A DNA stretch of 64,000 nt, from NCBI GenBank assembly GCA_014529385.2, contig CM043969.1:75250676-75314675 (forward strand). Reading direction: 5' to 3'. Of this stretch, positions 34,298 through 47,143 are shown piece by piece. Every line of letters starts with the position of its first letter. Positions within the stretch are counted from its first letter, which is position 1. Under the pieces are notes generated by a model, which saw only the letters and a program-made list of their open reading frames with translations, did no database searches and had not been told where the DNA came from. This stretch comes from Adiantum capillus-veneris. Its lineage: Eukaryota > Streptophyta > Polypodiopsida > Polypodiales > Pteridaceae. The position numbers were made by a program, and so were the translations under genes.

Positions 34298-35509
34298 ACT
34301 AGCTAGTGCAATGAAGATAGAAGCTTCAAGCACTAAGCAAACACTTATAAAACACAACATCAATTCTCTCATGGTCTCAGACTCAAGACCTCACACACCT
34401 TCGAACATGGTGAGAGCTAGCAGGGTAAGAGGGTAGATTGAGAGGAAGAAGGAGTAGTCTTACGAGAAAGAAGTATATCTCCTCACATAATCATTCATAA
34501 TAGCTTAGTATAGCTTAGTAATTAGAATGGTAGAGGAGATGAGCATGCATTGCAGCTTGGCTCTTGGTTGGATTTGCATCACAAAGCCAAGAGTTGTTGG
34601 TGTAGGCCTCCCTTCTCACAAGCTTGGAGTAGATGATGAGCTTTCCATTAAAGCTCGAGAAGGAGATAGAGAAGAGAGTCTTCTTGCTTCTCACATGAGA
34701 TTGTGAGTGTGTGTGTGATAATGCCTTGCCAAAATCAGCCCCCTCTCTCTCTCTTGGTCAACCCCTCTTGCAAATTACTCTTGCTGGCACCCGATTGGAC
34801 CCTGCAAAGCTTAGCCAATGAAAATTTAGAAGCATAAGTGATAGCCTTGTGACATGTGTCCCCCTTTCCCCTTTTGTGAGAGCTTTAGGTAATTAAATAA
34901 ATCAATTAAACTCTCATTGGACCCCTTTGTCTTCTGGCCAATAGGAAGCAAGCAAGCCATTGGGCTTCTGAATGCTCATTTGACCCCTTGGGAGACTGTC
35001 CAATAGTCTTCTAGAGAGCTTAATTCTTATTGTTCCTTTTATCAAGTGTTTTTAATGAATTAAACTAGATTTACTCTAGCCTAGTTCTCATTGGTTGGAT
35101 TTGCATCACAAAGCCAAGAGTTGTTGTTGTAGGCCTCCCTTCTCACAAGCTTGGAGTAGATGATGAGCTTTTCATTAAAGCTCGAGAAGGAGAGAGAGAG
35201 TCTTCTTGATTCATACATGAGATTGTGTGAGTGTGTGTGTGATAATGCCTTGCCAAAATCAGTCCCCTCTCTCTCTCTTGGTAGACCCCTCTTGCAAATT
35301 ACTCTTGCAGGCCCCCATTGGACCTTGCAAAGCTTAGCCAATGAAAATTGAGAAGCATAAGTGATAGCCTTGTGACATGTGTCCCCATTTCCCCTTTTGT
35401 GAGAGCTTTAGGTAATTAAATAAATCAATCAAACTCTCATTGGACCCCTTTTTCTTCTGGCCAATAGGAAGCAGACAAGCCATTGGGCTGTTAAATGCTC
35501 ATTGGACCC
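34298..35509 (-). repeat. B3 5' LTR, first piece
   Basis: Matches B1 LTR 7075-7750. It carries an internal tandem duplication with a ~528-bp period (GTTGGATTTGCATCACAAAG at 34568 and again near 35096). It ends at GACCC, the target duplication of element D. Confidence 0.8.
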
Positions 35510-36424
35510 TGTTAGAAGCTGGACACACCCTACGGAAAATGACTGCTGGGCGGATTATCATTTTTTGTAATTATTCATTTATTGAGAAAACCCAACATTT
35601 CACCTTTGTAAATATTGAGGCTTTACAGAAGTTTCCAGATTGTATCCCATTTTTGACATTTAGATTGAGTAGATGGTTAAAAATTGAGATTGTAAGGTAT
35701 TTATACCACTTTTTGACCTTAATGGAAAAATCTTTTGTCATTTTAGAAAACAGTACTGTCTGTGAGTGAGCGTACTGTGTATGAGAGAGAGTGAGAGCTT
35801 CATTTTGACGCTATGCACGCACCGATGGTCGGAATCGAGTGCGGAGAAGTGCATTGTGTTGCCCCCAACGAGAGCTACGCGCCAATACCTACATTGTGGG
35901 CATACCGTCCGGTTTTGCGAGCTTGACCTACGAGCTTCATCTGGTGATTCCGTGAGCATACGTTATCCGTTTTTGCATTTCAGCATATCCACGTGTTCGC
36001 ATTGAGTAGAGCTATACATTAGGCACTTTAGGTTTTGGAAACAACAACCTGCAAATTTCGGCCAGGCATCCTACGTGATTTTGCACCAGGTGTTTAGGGT
36101 TGAAATTTTGGTTCATGGACCTTAGGGAGTGCGACCTATTGGTGTTAGTAGGGTCTCCTTCAAGTTCTATGGCGTTTCGAGACCGTTTGATGGGTATTTG
36201 GCTCTTGGAAGCATTGTAGGAAACCTCTTCTTAAGCACTCTTGAAGGCTATAGCTTAGACATTGGGTAGAGACCTCTATAGGAATTAGTCGAGAGTCGGT
36301 CGAGTGTAGATTGACACCCTATGCTTGATTCCACGCGCCTGTGGGTCGAGCTTCGTCCTTAGCTGACAAATCTTGTTAGGTGAGTTTCCGCTGTGTTGAC
36401 GTCATCGTGGAGTATCCGCCAACA
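35510..36424 (+). repeat. Element D 5' LTR (915 bp)
   Basis: TGTTAGAAGCTGG ... ATCCGCCAACA. Pairs with 54580-55496. A degenerate palindrome half-site (AGGCATCCTACG) lies at 36064-36075. A TATTTATA sequence near 35698 may be its TATA box. Confidence 0.9.
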
Positions 36425-36425
36425 T

Positions 36426-36443
36426 TGGCGCCGCTACAGGGGA
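36426..36443 (+). other. Element D primer binding site (Asp-type tRNA)
   Basis: TGGCGCCGCTACAGGGGA, one base after the LTR. Similar to the Athila/Tat tRNA-Asp primer site and to family A at 4854-4870. Confidence 0.75.
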
Positions 36444-36940
36444 TGAAAACCCTAGGTAGGTGATTGAGACTAGTCCTTGAGGATAGGGATTCTCTGGCTT
36501 GCCAGAGTTTCGTTTTACATTTAGATAGGATCAAAGAGTGGAGGACTCTCTAGGTCTTAGAGGGAGTCTAGGGAGCGTGTGTCTGGCCTAGATCCTTCGA
36601 CTTAGGTAGACTTAGATAGTTTTAGGACTTAGTTGAGTTGATGAGTAGGAGTTTGAGTGGTAGAAGTGGTGAAAAGAGAACTTGAGAGTCCGGAGAGGCC
36701 AGGAAGCAACCAAAACACCATTATCGCCATTTCACATGATGAGTAGGAGTAGGGTAAGTAGGACATCATGATTCATGATCTAGAGCACTTCATGCTATTA
36801 GGTTCATCACAAGGTTGTAAAAGACGCAAAAGAGTGTTTGAAAGCTGAAGTGAAGTTCAAAAGTTTCTGTGAGTGTTTTCGATAGAGCTGCAGAGCATCA
36901 GGAGCATTTTTGTTAGGAGAAAAATAAAATTTAAGCCAGG

Positions 36941-37803
36941 AGACATCCTACGCGTAGGATGTCTACAGGGTGATCTGGTGGCAATTTTGAAATTCTGAGT
37001 TGACCAATGTGTTTAGAAGGTAGGATTTACCCTATTTTCACCTGGAAAGTGGAAATTTGACCATATCTTGACAGGATAAGGCCAGATAGACAGAAATTGC
37101 CAGACATCCTAAATTGTGCCAAGGCATTATTTTAAGACCAAAACCATAGGATGGCTGCATGAGCATGATTTGCATTATATATTGAGTGACTGAGAAAGTT
37201 TTCATCTCAATTGGGTGAGAAAATTGGGTTTTAACCAGACTTTAGCATTTTTGACTGAAAAAGGCTAGAACAGCTAAAATTGGGGTCTTTTGAAATCCAA
37301 ACCAAAATTTAAGCATAGCAATGGGTTGCTGACATAAAGGGGAAGCTGTGGATCAAGTATGGGGTCAAAGAGGCCAAAAAGACATCCTACACGTAGGACG
37401 TGTTTTGGGTGATCTGGCACTCCAAACCCTGATTTGAGCATACCAAAGTGATCAGCACCTCAAGAGGAGTCTGTCCTTTGCATTTGAAGTCATTTGGATC
37501 ACTTAGACATGCTACACGTAGAATATCTAATGCATAAATTAGGAGTCAGAAGCTGACTGTAGGCATAACAGGGTGTTGTATAGCCTGAGGTAAGCCTCCT
37601 AGTCAATTTTGGTCCAAATTGAAGTTGATTTGACTGGACATACCAACATCAGGCTGTTGGAACAGATTTCTGATCCATTGATCAGCTTATAGGTGTCCAA
37701 ATCAAAAAGTAAAAACAGCTGTGGATTCAACACATTAAGGGGAATCTATAGTGCAAAAATCCAGGCAAAACAGAGCAGGAGACATCCTATGGGTAGGATG
37801 TCT
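36941..37803 (+). repeat. Element D leader array of 24-bp palindromes
   Basis: Half-site AGACATCCTACG followed by its exact reverse complement. Copies at 36941-36964 (perfect), 37380-37403, 37505-37528 (both degenerate) and 37780-37803 (one central mismatch). Spacings are 439, 125 and 275 bp. A lone half-site lies near 37105. All are between the primer site and gag. Confidence 0.88.
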
Positions 37804-38175
37804 ACAGGGACTTTTTGAAGATAAAATTTGACCGAGGACATACAGTGATGTTCCATGTGACTCAAGGATTCCAAAACTTCTTTCAGAAGTGATTGGACCT
37901 TGTTTGACCTTTTGACGGAGCAAAGACGGAATTAAGACTTTTCACGTAAATAGACCAACATCCGAGGGAAGTACAGTTCCAAATTAGTAGATCTAATCCA
38001 GAACATCAGAAGTGTATAAATACAGTAGTGGTTGAGGTTAACTCTCCAGTTATACCAATCATTACTAAAACTACCTCTAGTGATTAAATGCTTTGATTCG
38101 ATTGCCAAAATTAAACGCTTGTGTACAGGTATATTCAACGGCAAAACAAGAAGTTGTGCCGAAATTGATCCTTTA

Positions 38176-38186
38176 CCAGGTGAGTG
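38176..38186 (+). other. Element D leader splice-donor-like site
   Basis: CCAGGTGAGTG, a near-consensus 5' splice site about 30 bp before the gag start region. The position matches the conserved GGTAAGTAC of family A. Function inferred. Confidence 0.4.
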
Positions 38187-38208
38187 GTTGGATTTGTGTT
38201 AAGTTGCA

Positions 38209-40620
38209 TTGCTAAGTTTGATGAATTTAAGATCAAGAAGATACATTTTTAGAGACCTAAAGGTGGCAGGTGACCAGGGTAGCTTAGTGTCCACCGAGGA
38301 GAGTGTAACCCAGACAAGGCTAGATCCACTAGCACCGATTATTGAGGAGGGTAGTGATACTGACACTTCATCAGACAAGTCCTTCTTCATGATGGGTAGT
38401 CAACAGCCAGGAGGTTTCACCTATGACGGACCAATGCCAGGAGGAAGCACCTCCCTAAATCCTTTGAACGATTCCAAGTTCACTGTAATCTTCTTAGAAG
38501 GAACAAACTCGAGGGGAGCCCTAGTTTATTCTGACTATCGAGGACGCAAGTGTATTTGTATTGAAGAAAGACCTGCTCAGAGATTGGAGATAATTCGAGT
38601 CTATGATGATGGAGATAGATTTCGAGACGAAAAGGGGAACCACTATCTGATAGTTAGTAACCCGAGGATTACAATAGATATGGAGATAACGTGGCAAAAG
38701 GAAAAATGGTTTCAGAAACTCAAGAACCGCCTCCAAACATTGATCGACCTGGAGCACTTTTTATGTACGATAAGAAAACAACCAGGGTCTCAACCTATAA
38801 TGAGAATGTGGGGATTTACAAGCATGAGAGTGAGGGAATAGTCTCTTACTTTCGTTGCAAAGAACCCTATCCAAATGAAGTAAGCAAAGACAAGGTTCTT
38901 TACTTATTCTCTTATGAAACTGCTATGGGGAAGGATATTGTTTTTGTTGATAAGTACGAGCGAGAATACAAACGTATTCTCCCAGAGGAGGTAGAAAAGG
39001 CAACAGTTCCAGAAGCATCAACATATGCCCCCGAAGAAGTGCCAAAAGCCACCTACACTCCTAGCAAGTCGACAAATCCCTTTTTAGAAGAGTATGACGC
39101 GACCTCACATTCTACCTGACCGCAGATGTTCAACAACCAGAGCCAACCAGCAACTCAGTCATCATTGCAGGCATGTCTTCGACACAGTGCAACATTAGAA
39201 CAAGACCGAAACCGAGATGGTTATCAAGCCACACGAGGGCTAAGGGATTTACAAGAACCACCACTCTATTCACGGTATCAAGGCGAGAGTAAGCCAAAAA
39301 CTCAAGGTTCAACAGAGCCTGGAAGACCACCCATAGAGCGAGTTCGAAGAGATGAACCATCTCTTGCAAGAACCGTTAGAAATTACGGCTTAGGAGCACC
39401 ACTGGGAGAGGAACCCGCCCACTACAGAAGGCCAGAGGAGGTATATAGATTGGGACGAGGAGATCCAATGATGAGATTTATAGACCATCGTAGAATTAGA
39501 CCTTCTCAAGTGCAAAAATGGGTAAACAAGAAATACACGGGAAACAGAGATCCTAGAGATCATGTAGCAGCCTTTGTGCGTGTAATTAGAGCTGAAGAGG
39601 TGTTAGACTTCCCTACCCAATTTGCAAAGTTTGGACTAACCCTAGAGGAGGATACTGCTACTTGGTGACTCTGTGGAGCCTAGAGACTTTAAGTCTATGG
39701 AGGAGGTGTTTGACGAGTTTATTGAGGAATTCTCACAAAGGGGGATAGCTCATAATACAGTTTCACAAATCCATAAATTCAAACATAAAGATGGGGAATC
39801 TATGCGAAAGGCATCCCTAAGACTAAAAAGATATGTTAAGTTTTGCCCTGTGGAAGAACTGCCAACTCAGTCCAGACTTATGCTTATATTTATTCAAGGA
39901 CTAAGGAATGCAGATCTCTAGAAGGACTTACATATGAAGAGGAGTACGACGTTAAATGAGTTAACTAAGGAGGCTCTTGACCTTGTAGACAATTGTGCGG
40001 TCTACAAGGAGGGTGAATTCAAGGATCTTGACGACTATTCATCGTCACAACAAAGTGGAAGCAAGTCCGCTAAGACGGGACCGAAAGGAGAAGTAGATAT
40101 AATCCAAGAGCAAGTTGTAGAGGAAGTGCTAAAAAAGATTAACCTGTACGCTAATCCTCAGGCTAAACAACCCACGTGGTGTGCTATTGAACAAAAATGG
40201 ACAAACCATGGGACGGAGGAATGTTATTATAACAAGGGGTATGTGAGAGAGAGACCTTATGCTCCCCAAGCTCAGGTAGCATCTCCTCAACCAGTGTTGG
40301 GGCAGCAACCACCCCTACCAGGATTACGACCGGTTGGCATAAGATACACACCAACAGTAACCGAACCAGAAGAGAAGGCTTTGGTGCCTATGCATGCATA
40401 TTATGAAGATCCCAATGGATATGCTGCGAATCCTGCCTATTATCCACCGGAAGAACCCTCAACGCCAGAACCATGGAGCATGATAGGAAGTGCAGGACCA
40501 CCAACAACTGCACATGCAGCAGGAGAAGGAAGATATAGCTTGGATGAACGAACATTATTGTTCATAGCCAACGGAGGCATGGGAGGACAGAGACATGCAT
40601 ACCAACAAAGAGGAGCTTAG
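38209..40620 (+). mobile_element. Element D gag region
   Basis: Starts near MNLRSRRY (compare MNLRSGRI in the A-like fragment at 48154). Capsid-like RIRPSQVQKWVNKKYTGNRD and QIHKFKHKDGESMRKASLRL, then the finger WCAIEQKWTNHGTEEC and a Pro-rich tail. Forms the virus-like particle core. Interrupted. Confidence 0.75.
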
Positions 40621-40856
40621 GAGCACCTCAACAGCCTAAGGGACCCTGCTACAAGTGTAGTGGAGACCATGGCTAAGAGACTGTCCTCATGATGAAATCA
40701 TTAGAGTCAACGCAATTGCACCGAGTGTGGAGTTACTCATTTGATTCCCGATTTCCCTAAGAACCCGAGCAAAGGAGCAAAAAATACCTTGAACATGCTG
40801 GAAGCAATGCCTCCAGTGGAGGGTCAGAAAACGAGACAATAATACCTATTCAGGTA

Positions 40857-43236
40857 GTGACACGAGCCCAAGCTCCAAGAATGACGAACGAACCCATAAT
40901 TGAAGAGCCAAAAACCGATGCCCCAAGTTCAAAAAGAAAAAGTCAGAGAAGCACTTGGAAAGTTAGAAAGGTGCGTATGAAAGCTAGGAGAGAACAAGAG
41001 CAAACGGCTCTATCCGAGGAGTTAAAACACACGAAGGATAGATTAGAGCGGTTAGAGGATCTAGCTAGTCTAAGCTCACACACTGCGGCAACCATAGCAC
41101 CCAAGGAAATAGCAGAACCCAAAAGTGCAGGATCAGTATTGGCAGAAAAGGTAAATGAGAAGTTACATGCACTTTTGAAAGCTTACGAAGCCAGACTCAA
41201 ACAACCAAACCCAAGAGCAAAGATGGATGACTTATCCATATGCTGAAATAGAAAAAAAGAGGTTGGAAATATGTCGAAAGATGATTGAAACAGCTCAATC
41301 ATTGATAGAAAATCCGCTTGAAAAACCTGCAAGTTGGTATGAAGTACCAGCTCCAACCCCTATCAAACCAACCTTAGAGAAACAAGTAGAAACGAAGGAA
41401 AGGCTCACAAATGCCTCTAAGTTTAGGGGAGAGCCTATCATAGTGCCAAATACAACAGATGAGACAAGTGATGGGTTCCAACCTAAAACATTGGTAGAAA
41501 TGGGTAGGGATTGTAACGGTCTAGATGACCTGTGGAAGCAAATCCGTGATACCAACGAAGCTAACAAGGTGAGTTACCACATGAATAGCACGAGAAAAGA
41601 GAAAAAAGAGATCTTACCTCCTATTGAAGAATTTGAGGCAAGATCACAAATGAACTTTGATATGCATTCACAAGGGGGAGACCAGGGATCAATTAGTTCG
41701 GAGCAAAGCCAACCAGACTCGCTAAAAACTCTACCCTCTTACCTAGGAGAGTATGAAGCCAAGTCTGAGGTGAAAGCAATCCCATCTCAAAGACTTGCTT
41801 CTAACAGAGTGATGGATTCACAAGGGTTGATTGAGTTCTTGTCCATCCCTGTGGCATGTACAATCACATTAGCCGAACTCCTGAGGTTACGACCAAACAT
41901 GTGGACCACAGTAGGCAAATGCTTAGAAAAATTTGGAGTGAAAGACCCCACCTCGAAGCTTAAAGAAGGGATCAAAGAATTGGACAAGCCTCAACTAAAT
42001 ACTAGGCCAGTACCTTTAAACAAGGTTGGAGAGTCTTGCGAGGGAGAAGATGGAAACACCACGCTACCAGTAGAATTACAAGGAATAGTTTCCAAAGCTA
42101 TTCTAGATAGTGGAGCAGGAGTTGCTATTGCCACTAAGGAAATCTGGAAAAAATGGGGAAAACCGGCTTTGAGAGCTACCAGAATGAAATTGCAACTGGC
42201 AGATGGGTTCATGGAGAAGCCTTTAGGACTCTTAGAAAAAGTAATTATCACTTCGTGCGGAATCGAGTATGAGCATACATTTGCAATAGTCAATTTCGAC
42301 AAAAAGAACAATTACGAGATCATCTTGGGAAGACCATTCATGAGACAATTAAAGATGGTCCAGGATTGGGGTTACGACCACATGTACCTCAGACATGGCG
42401 AAACTACAACCAAAATACACCTAAAAGACCATAGTTACAAAGATGTGAACCAGATACCAGTGGAAGAGTTTGATTCAGCTACATTGGCAGGGTCCGAACT
42501 ACCAACATGGTTAGGGCAACAAAAAGAGCTATGGATGTGCGGAGCTTCACATTGTGGAAGCTTAAAAAGAGAGGAATGCATCTTAGAAAGAGAGATTGAG
42601 GACAAGGATTGTATTCCGGAACCTTTTCTTAAAGATGCCTTGGAACCTCTGGAATGGGAACACATACTAGCAACTTTGGATGTTTGTACCATTACAGGTA
42701 GCCCAACAACGAAATTTTGCGATAAGGATGGCTATGATGTGCTACCCTATTACATGGTAAGCCTTATACCAGGAGGAGATGAGATAGAACAAGAAGAGTT
42801 TTATAACTCCTCTGAGCATCTGGAGGTAAATAACGATGCAGATAACGAGTGTTCGGATAGCTCAAGCGAGCGTGGGGAGAAAACAGAGAATATCAAGTTC
42901 TATGATTTTGCCAATCAGTATCCTAGACGCCAGGAACGCTATAGGAAAAAACGAGCAGAAAACAAAATGAGAGAGAACCTGATGCCCAGGATAAAAGATA
43001 AAACTCACTATCTAATGCTTGTCAAAGCAGAGGATTGTGTAAAAGACCAGATATCAGGGAGATTCTCAAGAGTGCAAAGGAAAGGGACGCAAGCGGAAAT
43101 AAAACAAGTACGGAAAGCTAAAACAGAAACAAAATCAAACAAATCTCAAAAATCAAAACAAGAAACAACAAAAGACCCAGTGTGGACCAAATTGGAGCGT
43201 AAAAAGAAATACCAAGAACTAAAACGGTCTTTATGA
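40857..43236 (+). mobile_element. Element D linker and first retropepsin
   Basis: A charged, partly helical linker (41227-41990) leads to an aspartic protease: AILDSGAGVAIATKEIW at about 42095, a flap-side ADGFMEKPLGLLEKVI and IILGRPFMRQLKMVQDW. The rest of the 669-codon open stretch is acidic and Lys-rich spacer before RT. Confidence 0.8.
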
Positions 43237-43293
43237 GAGGTATGGACTATTGAGGGAGAAAGTGATGGTAAGGAGGAGTCAGAAAAAGGAAAC

Positions 43294-44870
43294 ATGAATG
43301 TACCATCACACTGTCGGAAATTCACCATCCACGACAGAAAAATCATAATGACGCCACCAGTCAGGGAAAGAATAAACAAGGAATCTTACGATGGGCCGGA
43401 AAATGCAAAACGGATAGACCTCGTTGAACCAGGAGAAACGCCTCAGCCGGTCTATATCGCAACTGACTTAGAGCCTGAAAAAGAAGAACGGCTAACACAA
43501 CTTCTCAAGAAGTATAAAGATGTGTTTGCATGGTTCTACAAAGACCTCAAAGGAGTTGATCCATCGATATGCCAACATACAATTCCTTTGAAATCAGATG
43601 CCAAACCTAGCAAACAACATCCTTATGCATATAATGACACATTTGCTAAACGAATCAAAGAGGAGATTGACAAGCTGATGGATGCTGAATTCATCTATGA
43701 AATCGAGCATACAGATTGGGTGTCACCCATTGTGGTTGTCCCCAAAAAGAACGGAAAGCTGCGAGTGTGTGTGAACCTCCAAAAGGTAAATGCAGCCACC
43801 ATAAGGGATAACTATCCCTTGTCGATCACAGAACATGTACTTGAGAGGGTGGCCGAGAAACGGGCTTATTCCTTTCTAGATGGGTTTTCAGGGTATAACA
43901 AATTGGCAATTGCAATAGAGGATCAACACAAAACAACGTCTGCCACAGAATGGGGAATATATGTGTATAGAGTTATGCCTTTCGGCTTAACTAATGCCCC
44001 AACTACCTTTCAAAGGTTAATGACACATACGTTCAAAGAATACCTGAGTATATGCTTAGAAATATATATGGATGATCTTTGTGTACACTCTCTTCTACGA
44101 GAGGAACATATTGACCATTTACAAAAGGTATTTGAGAAATGCAGAACATATCGAATCTGTTTTAATCCAAAAAAGTGCATTTTTATGGTTAGGCAAGGCC
44201 GCATCTTAGGACCCTTGTCTCAAGAAATGGCATAACCACTGACCTAGACAAAATCAAAGTCATAGTAGACCTGCCCAGGCCTACTAATGCGAAACAAGTG
44301 CAATCCTTCATGGGACATTGCGGATATTATCGAAGATTCATATATATGTATGCAGTCATTGCACACCCTCTGTATCGTTTATTAGTCAGTTTCGAATGGA
44401 CTGAGGAGTGTGAAACTTCATTCCAAAAGCTTAAGGAAAACCTTGTATCAACACCGCTACTTAAGGGACCAGATTGGGAAAAGATATTCCATGTTCACAT
44501 TGATGCATCTGCATATGCCATCGGGAGTATTCTGGCTCAACCTGGAGACGGAACAATGGATTTTCCAGTTTGTTATGCAAGCTGACAGTTAAACAGTGCA
44601 GAAAAGAACTACACAACCACTGAAAGAGAGGGGTTAGGAATGATTTATGCTGTAAAGAAATTTTGGCATTATTTGCTAGCAAACAAATTTGTGTTCTTCA
44701 CAGATCATCAAGCTCTTTTGTATCTGGTAAATAAACCATGCAATACTGGGAGAATTGTACGCTGGTTTATTATATTGCTAGAGTTTGATTTCACAGTGGT
44801 GGTCAAAAAGGGTAAAACACATCTACGAGCGGATCATCTTTCAAGACTGCAAAACGGGGAAGCTCCTGAA
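43294..44870 (+). mobile_element. Element D RT and RNase H
   Basis: [72 protein letters not shown], catalytic EIYMDDLCVHS. RNase H: FHVHIDASAYAIGSILAQPG, KFVFFTDHQALLYLVNKP, THLRADHLSRL. No second (archaeal-type) RNase H is seen, although Tat elements often have one. Interrupted. Confidence 0.82.
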
Positions 44871-44929
44871 GGAGTAGATGATGACATACATGATGTGTAT
44901 CTTTTCAATTTTGAAATGATACCCAAATG

Positions 44930-45660
44930 GTCTCAGGAAATTGTTAGCATTCTTTCCTTTGGAGGTAGGCTTGATAACAAGGAAGACAGATCCAAACAAC
45001 AAACAATTCGACAAACAAAAAGCTTCCAATTGATTGCAGGACGGCTGTATCTTCTAGGATCGGACCAGATTCTACGATTATGTATAAATACGGAGGAATT
45101 CGAGTGTTATCTTGAAGAAGCACATGCCCAAGATTACGCATTTCATTGTTCAACAATGAAAACACACCAGATACTGACGCAATTAGGGGTTTATTGACCA
45201 ACTATGTATGCTGACACACATGCTTATGTTAACAATTGTACTATATGTAGTACCAACCGACCAGGGGATCATGCGATAATGTTTCAGGTAAACATTGCAC
45301 CTGCATGGAGTCAATATATCATTGATTTCTTAACCACAAGGACATTTCCTGAAAACATAACAAGAGCACGGAAAAGCGCTATAGAGCTGGAGGCTCGTGA
45401 CTATAATTTAATTGGGAACCAACTCTATAAGCGAGGAAATGACAATCAACTTAGAATCTGTGCAAGTGAAAGTGAATACCTGCTAATTCTAGAACACGCA
45501 CATGGAGGCATAAGTGGAGGCCATTTTTCAGGCGTGATAAGACGGCAAAAATTATCTTAACTGCAGGAATATGGTGGCCTACATTGCATATGGATGTTGA
45601 GGAGTTTGTGAAGCATTGTGATGCATGTCAGCACACCAAGGTGTCGATAAAGAGAGATGA
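44930..45660 (+). mobile_element. Element D: two tandem integrase HHCC-like modules
   Basis: First module: PKWSQEIVSIL, QLIAGRLYLLGSDQILRLC, LEEAHAQDYAFHCS, THAYVNNCTICS. Second module: PAWSQYIIDFL, YNLIGNQLYKRGNDNQLRIC, LEHAHGGISGGHFS, EEFVKHCDACQHTK. Both share the order W-S-Q, L-x-x-LY, H-x(4-5)-H, C-x2-C. The second has the standard spacing to the integrase core. Confidence 0.65.
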
Positions 45661-45689
45661 GATGCCACTATGGCCAATGATGGGAGCAA

Positions 45690-47143
45690 GGGCATTTGCA
45701 AAATGGGGCATTGATTTTGTGGGGCCTATTTCACCCCCTGCATATCGCACCCATACCCAATATATCATTGTGGCTACGGACTATCTCACAAAATGGGCAG
45801 AAGCCAAGGCAACATAAAAAGCAGATGCACGAACACTGCACAATTTTTGTATGAGAATATTCGTCTTTGTACAATACGGATTACCAATAGAAATTGTCAG
45901 TGATCGAGAAACACATTTTCTTAATGAAGTCATTGAATATCTGCTAGAGGAATTCATGGTCATACATAGAAAATCTACTCCATATCATCCACAGGCAAAT
46001 GGACAAGTTGAGGCCACAAATAAAACACTATGCACGGTTCTCACTAAAATTGTATCAGAGTCAAGAACAGACTAGGATCAACAGCTACACTCAACACTAT
46101 GGGCATACAGGGTAGCTTGCAAAACATCAATAGGAACGACACTGTACAACATGGTGTTTGGCCTAAATGCTATATTACCCATAGAGTTTTTAATTCCAAC
46201 TCTATGAGTAGCGAAACGCTTAGAATGGACAGGGCATGAGCTCTCTTCAAGAATAGATGATCTTGAAAAGCTAGATGAACTTCGCTTACGAGTAGTAGCT
46301 TCAATCTATGCTAAAAAGAGAAGACAAAAAGAGTTTTTTGACAAGCATGTGCGCACTAAAGAATTCAAAACAGGTGATTATGTACTTGTTTATACCTTGA
46401 AGAAACATGCCAAGAAACTTAAAAAGCGAGGGATGGGACCCTTTGTGATTAGCGACCTATCACAAAGTGGAGCTGTTAAGCTTGCTACATTGGCAGGTGA
46501 AGAAATGCCAAATTGGATTAGTGGGTGTCGATTAAAGAAATATCATTTACCACTAACACAGGATATGCTTCAACAAATCCATCAAGAAAAACAACGGATG
46601 AAAGAGAAACAGAGGGTACGGGAAGAAAACCAAGCAGAAGCAAAAGAACGCATTGCAAAAAGACGGCTTCTACGACAGCAACAACAATGTGGATCACCGT
46701 TGCGAATAAATGCCATTCCACTAACGAATTTTGACGAAGACACAGTGGAGCCAATAATTGCAGTCAAAGTGGGTAGATATCAAGTTGAATCGACGGCATT
46801 GCTTGATTCTGGAGCTCAAGCAAATCTAATCTCTTACAGATTATACAAACAGCTCAAGCTCAAAGGTCAACTACATCCTACTCCACAAGTGCTGGAAAGT
46901 AGTACATCACATTCGTTGAAAACATTGGGCTGGATTATATTGCATGTACAAGTACATCAATATATTTACCCACACAAGTTTTATGTGGTCGAGGATGAAA
47001 GCACACAACACCCCATGTTGTTGGGACAACCTTGGCAAAAAGAGTATAATGTGCAGATAGATTGGAATGCGGATGCAGTCAAAATTCAGCATGCACAAGA
47101 ACAACAGGTGGTAGCCTTTGCTCAACAACATCGGAAGAACTAG
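45690..47143 (+). mobile_element. Element D integrase core, C-terminal part and second retropepsin
   Basis: Core: KWGIDFVGPISP, YIIVATDYLTKWAEAKA, GLPIEIVSDRETHF, YHPQANGQVEATNK. From 46349 an open stretch of 264 codons runs through a GPF-type segment (KRGMGPFVISDLSQSGAVKL, SGCRLKKYH), a Lys/Gln/Arg-rich helix and a second aspartic protease: ALLDSGAQANLISYRLYKQL and HPMLLGQPWQKEYNVQIDW. The latter resembles the LLG-x-PWL-x4-NPxIDW type, unlike the first protease of this element. Confidence 0.78.
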
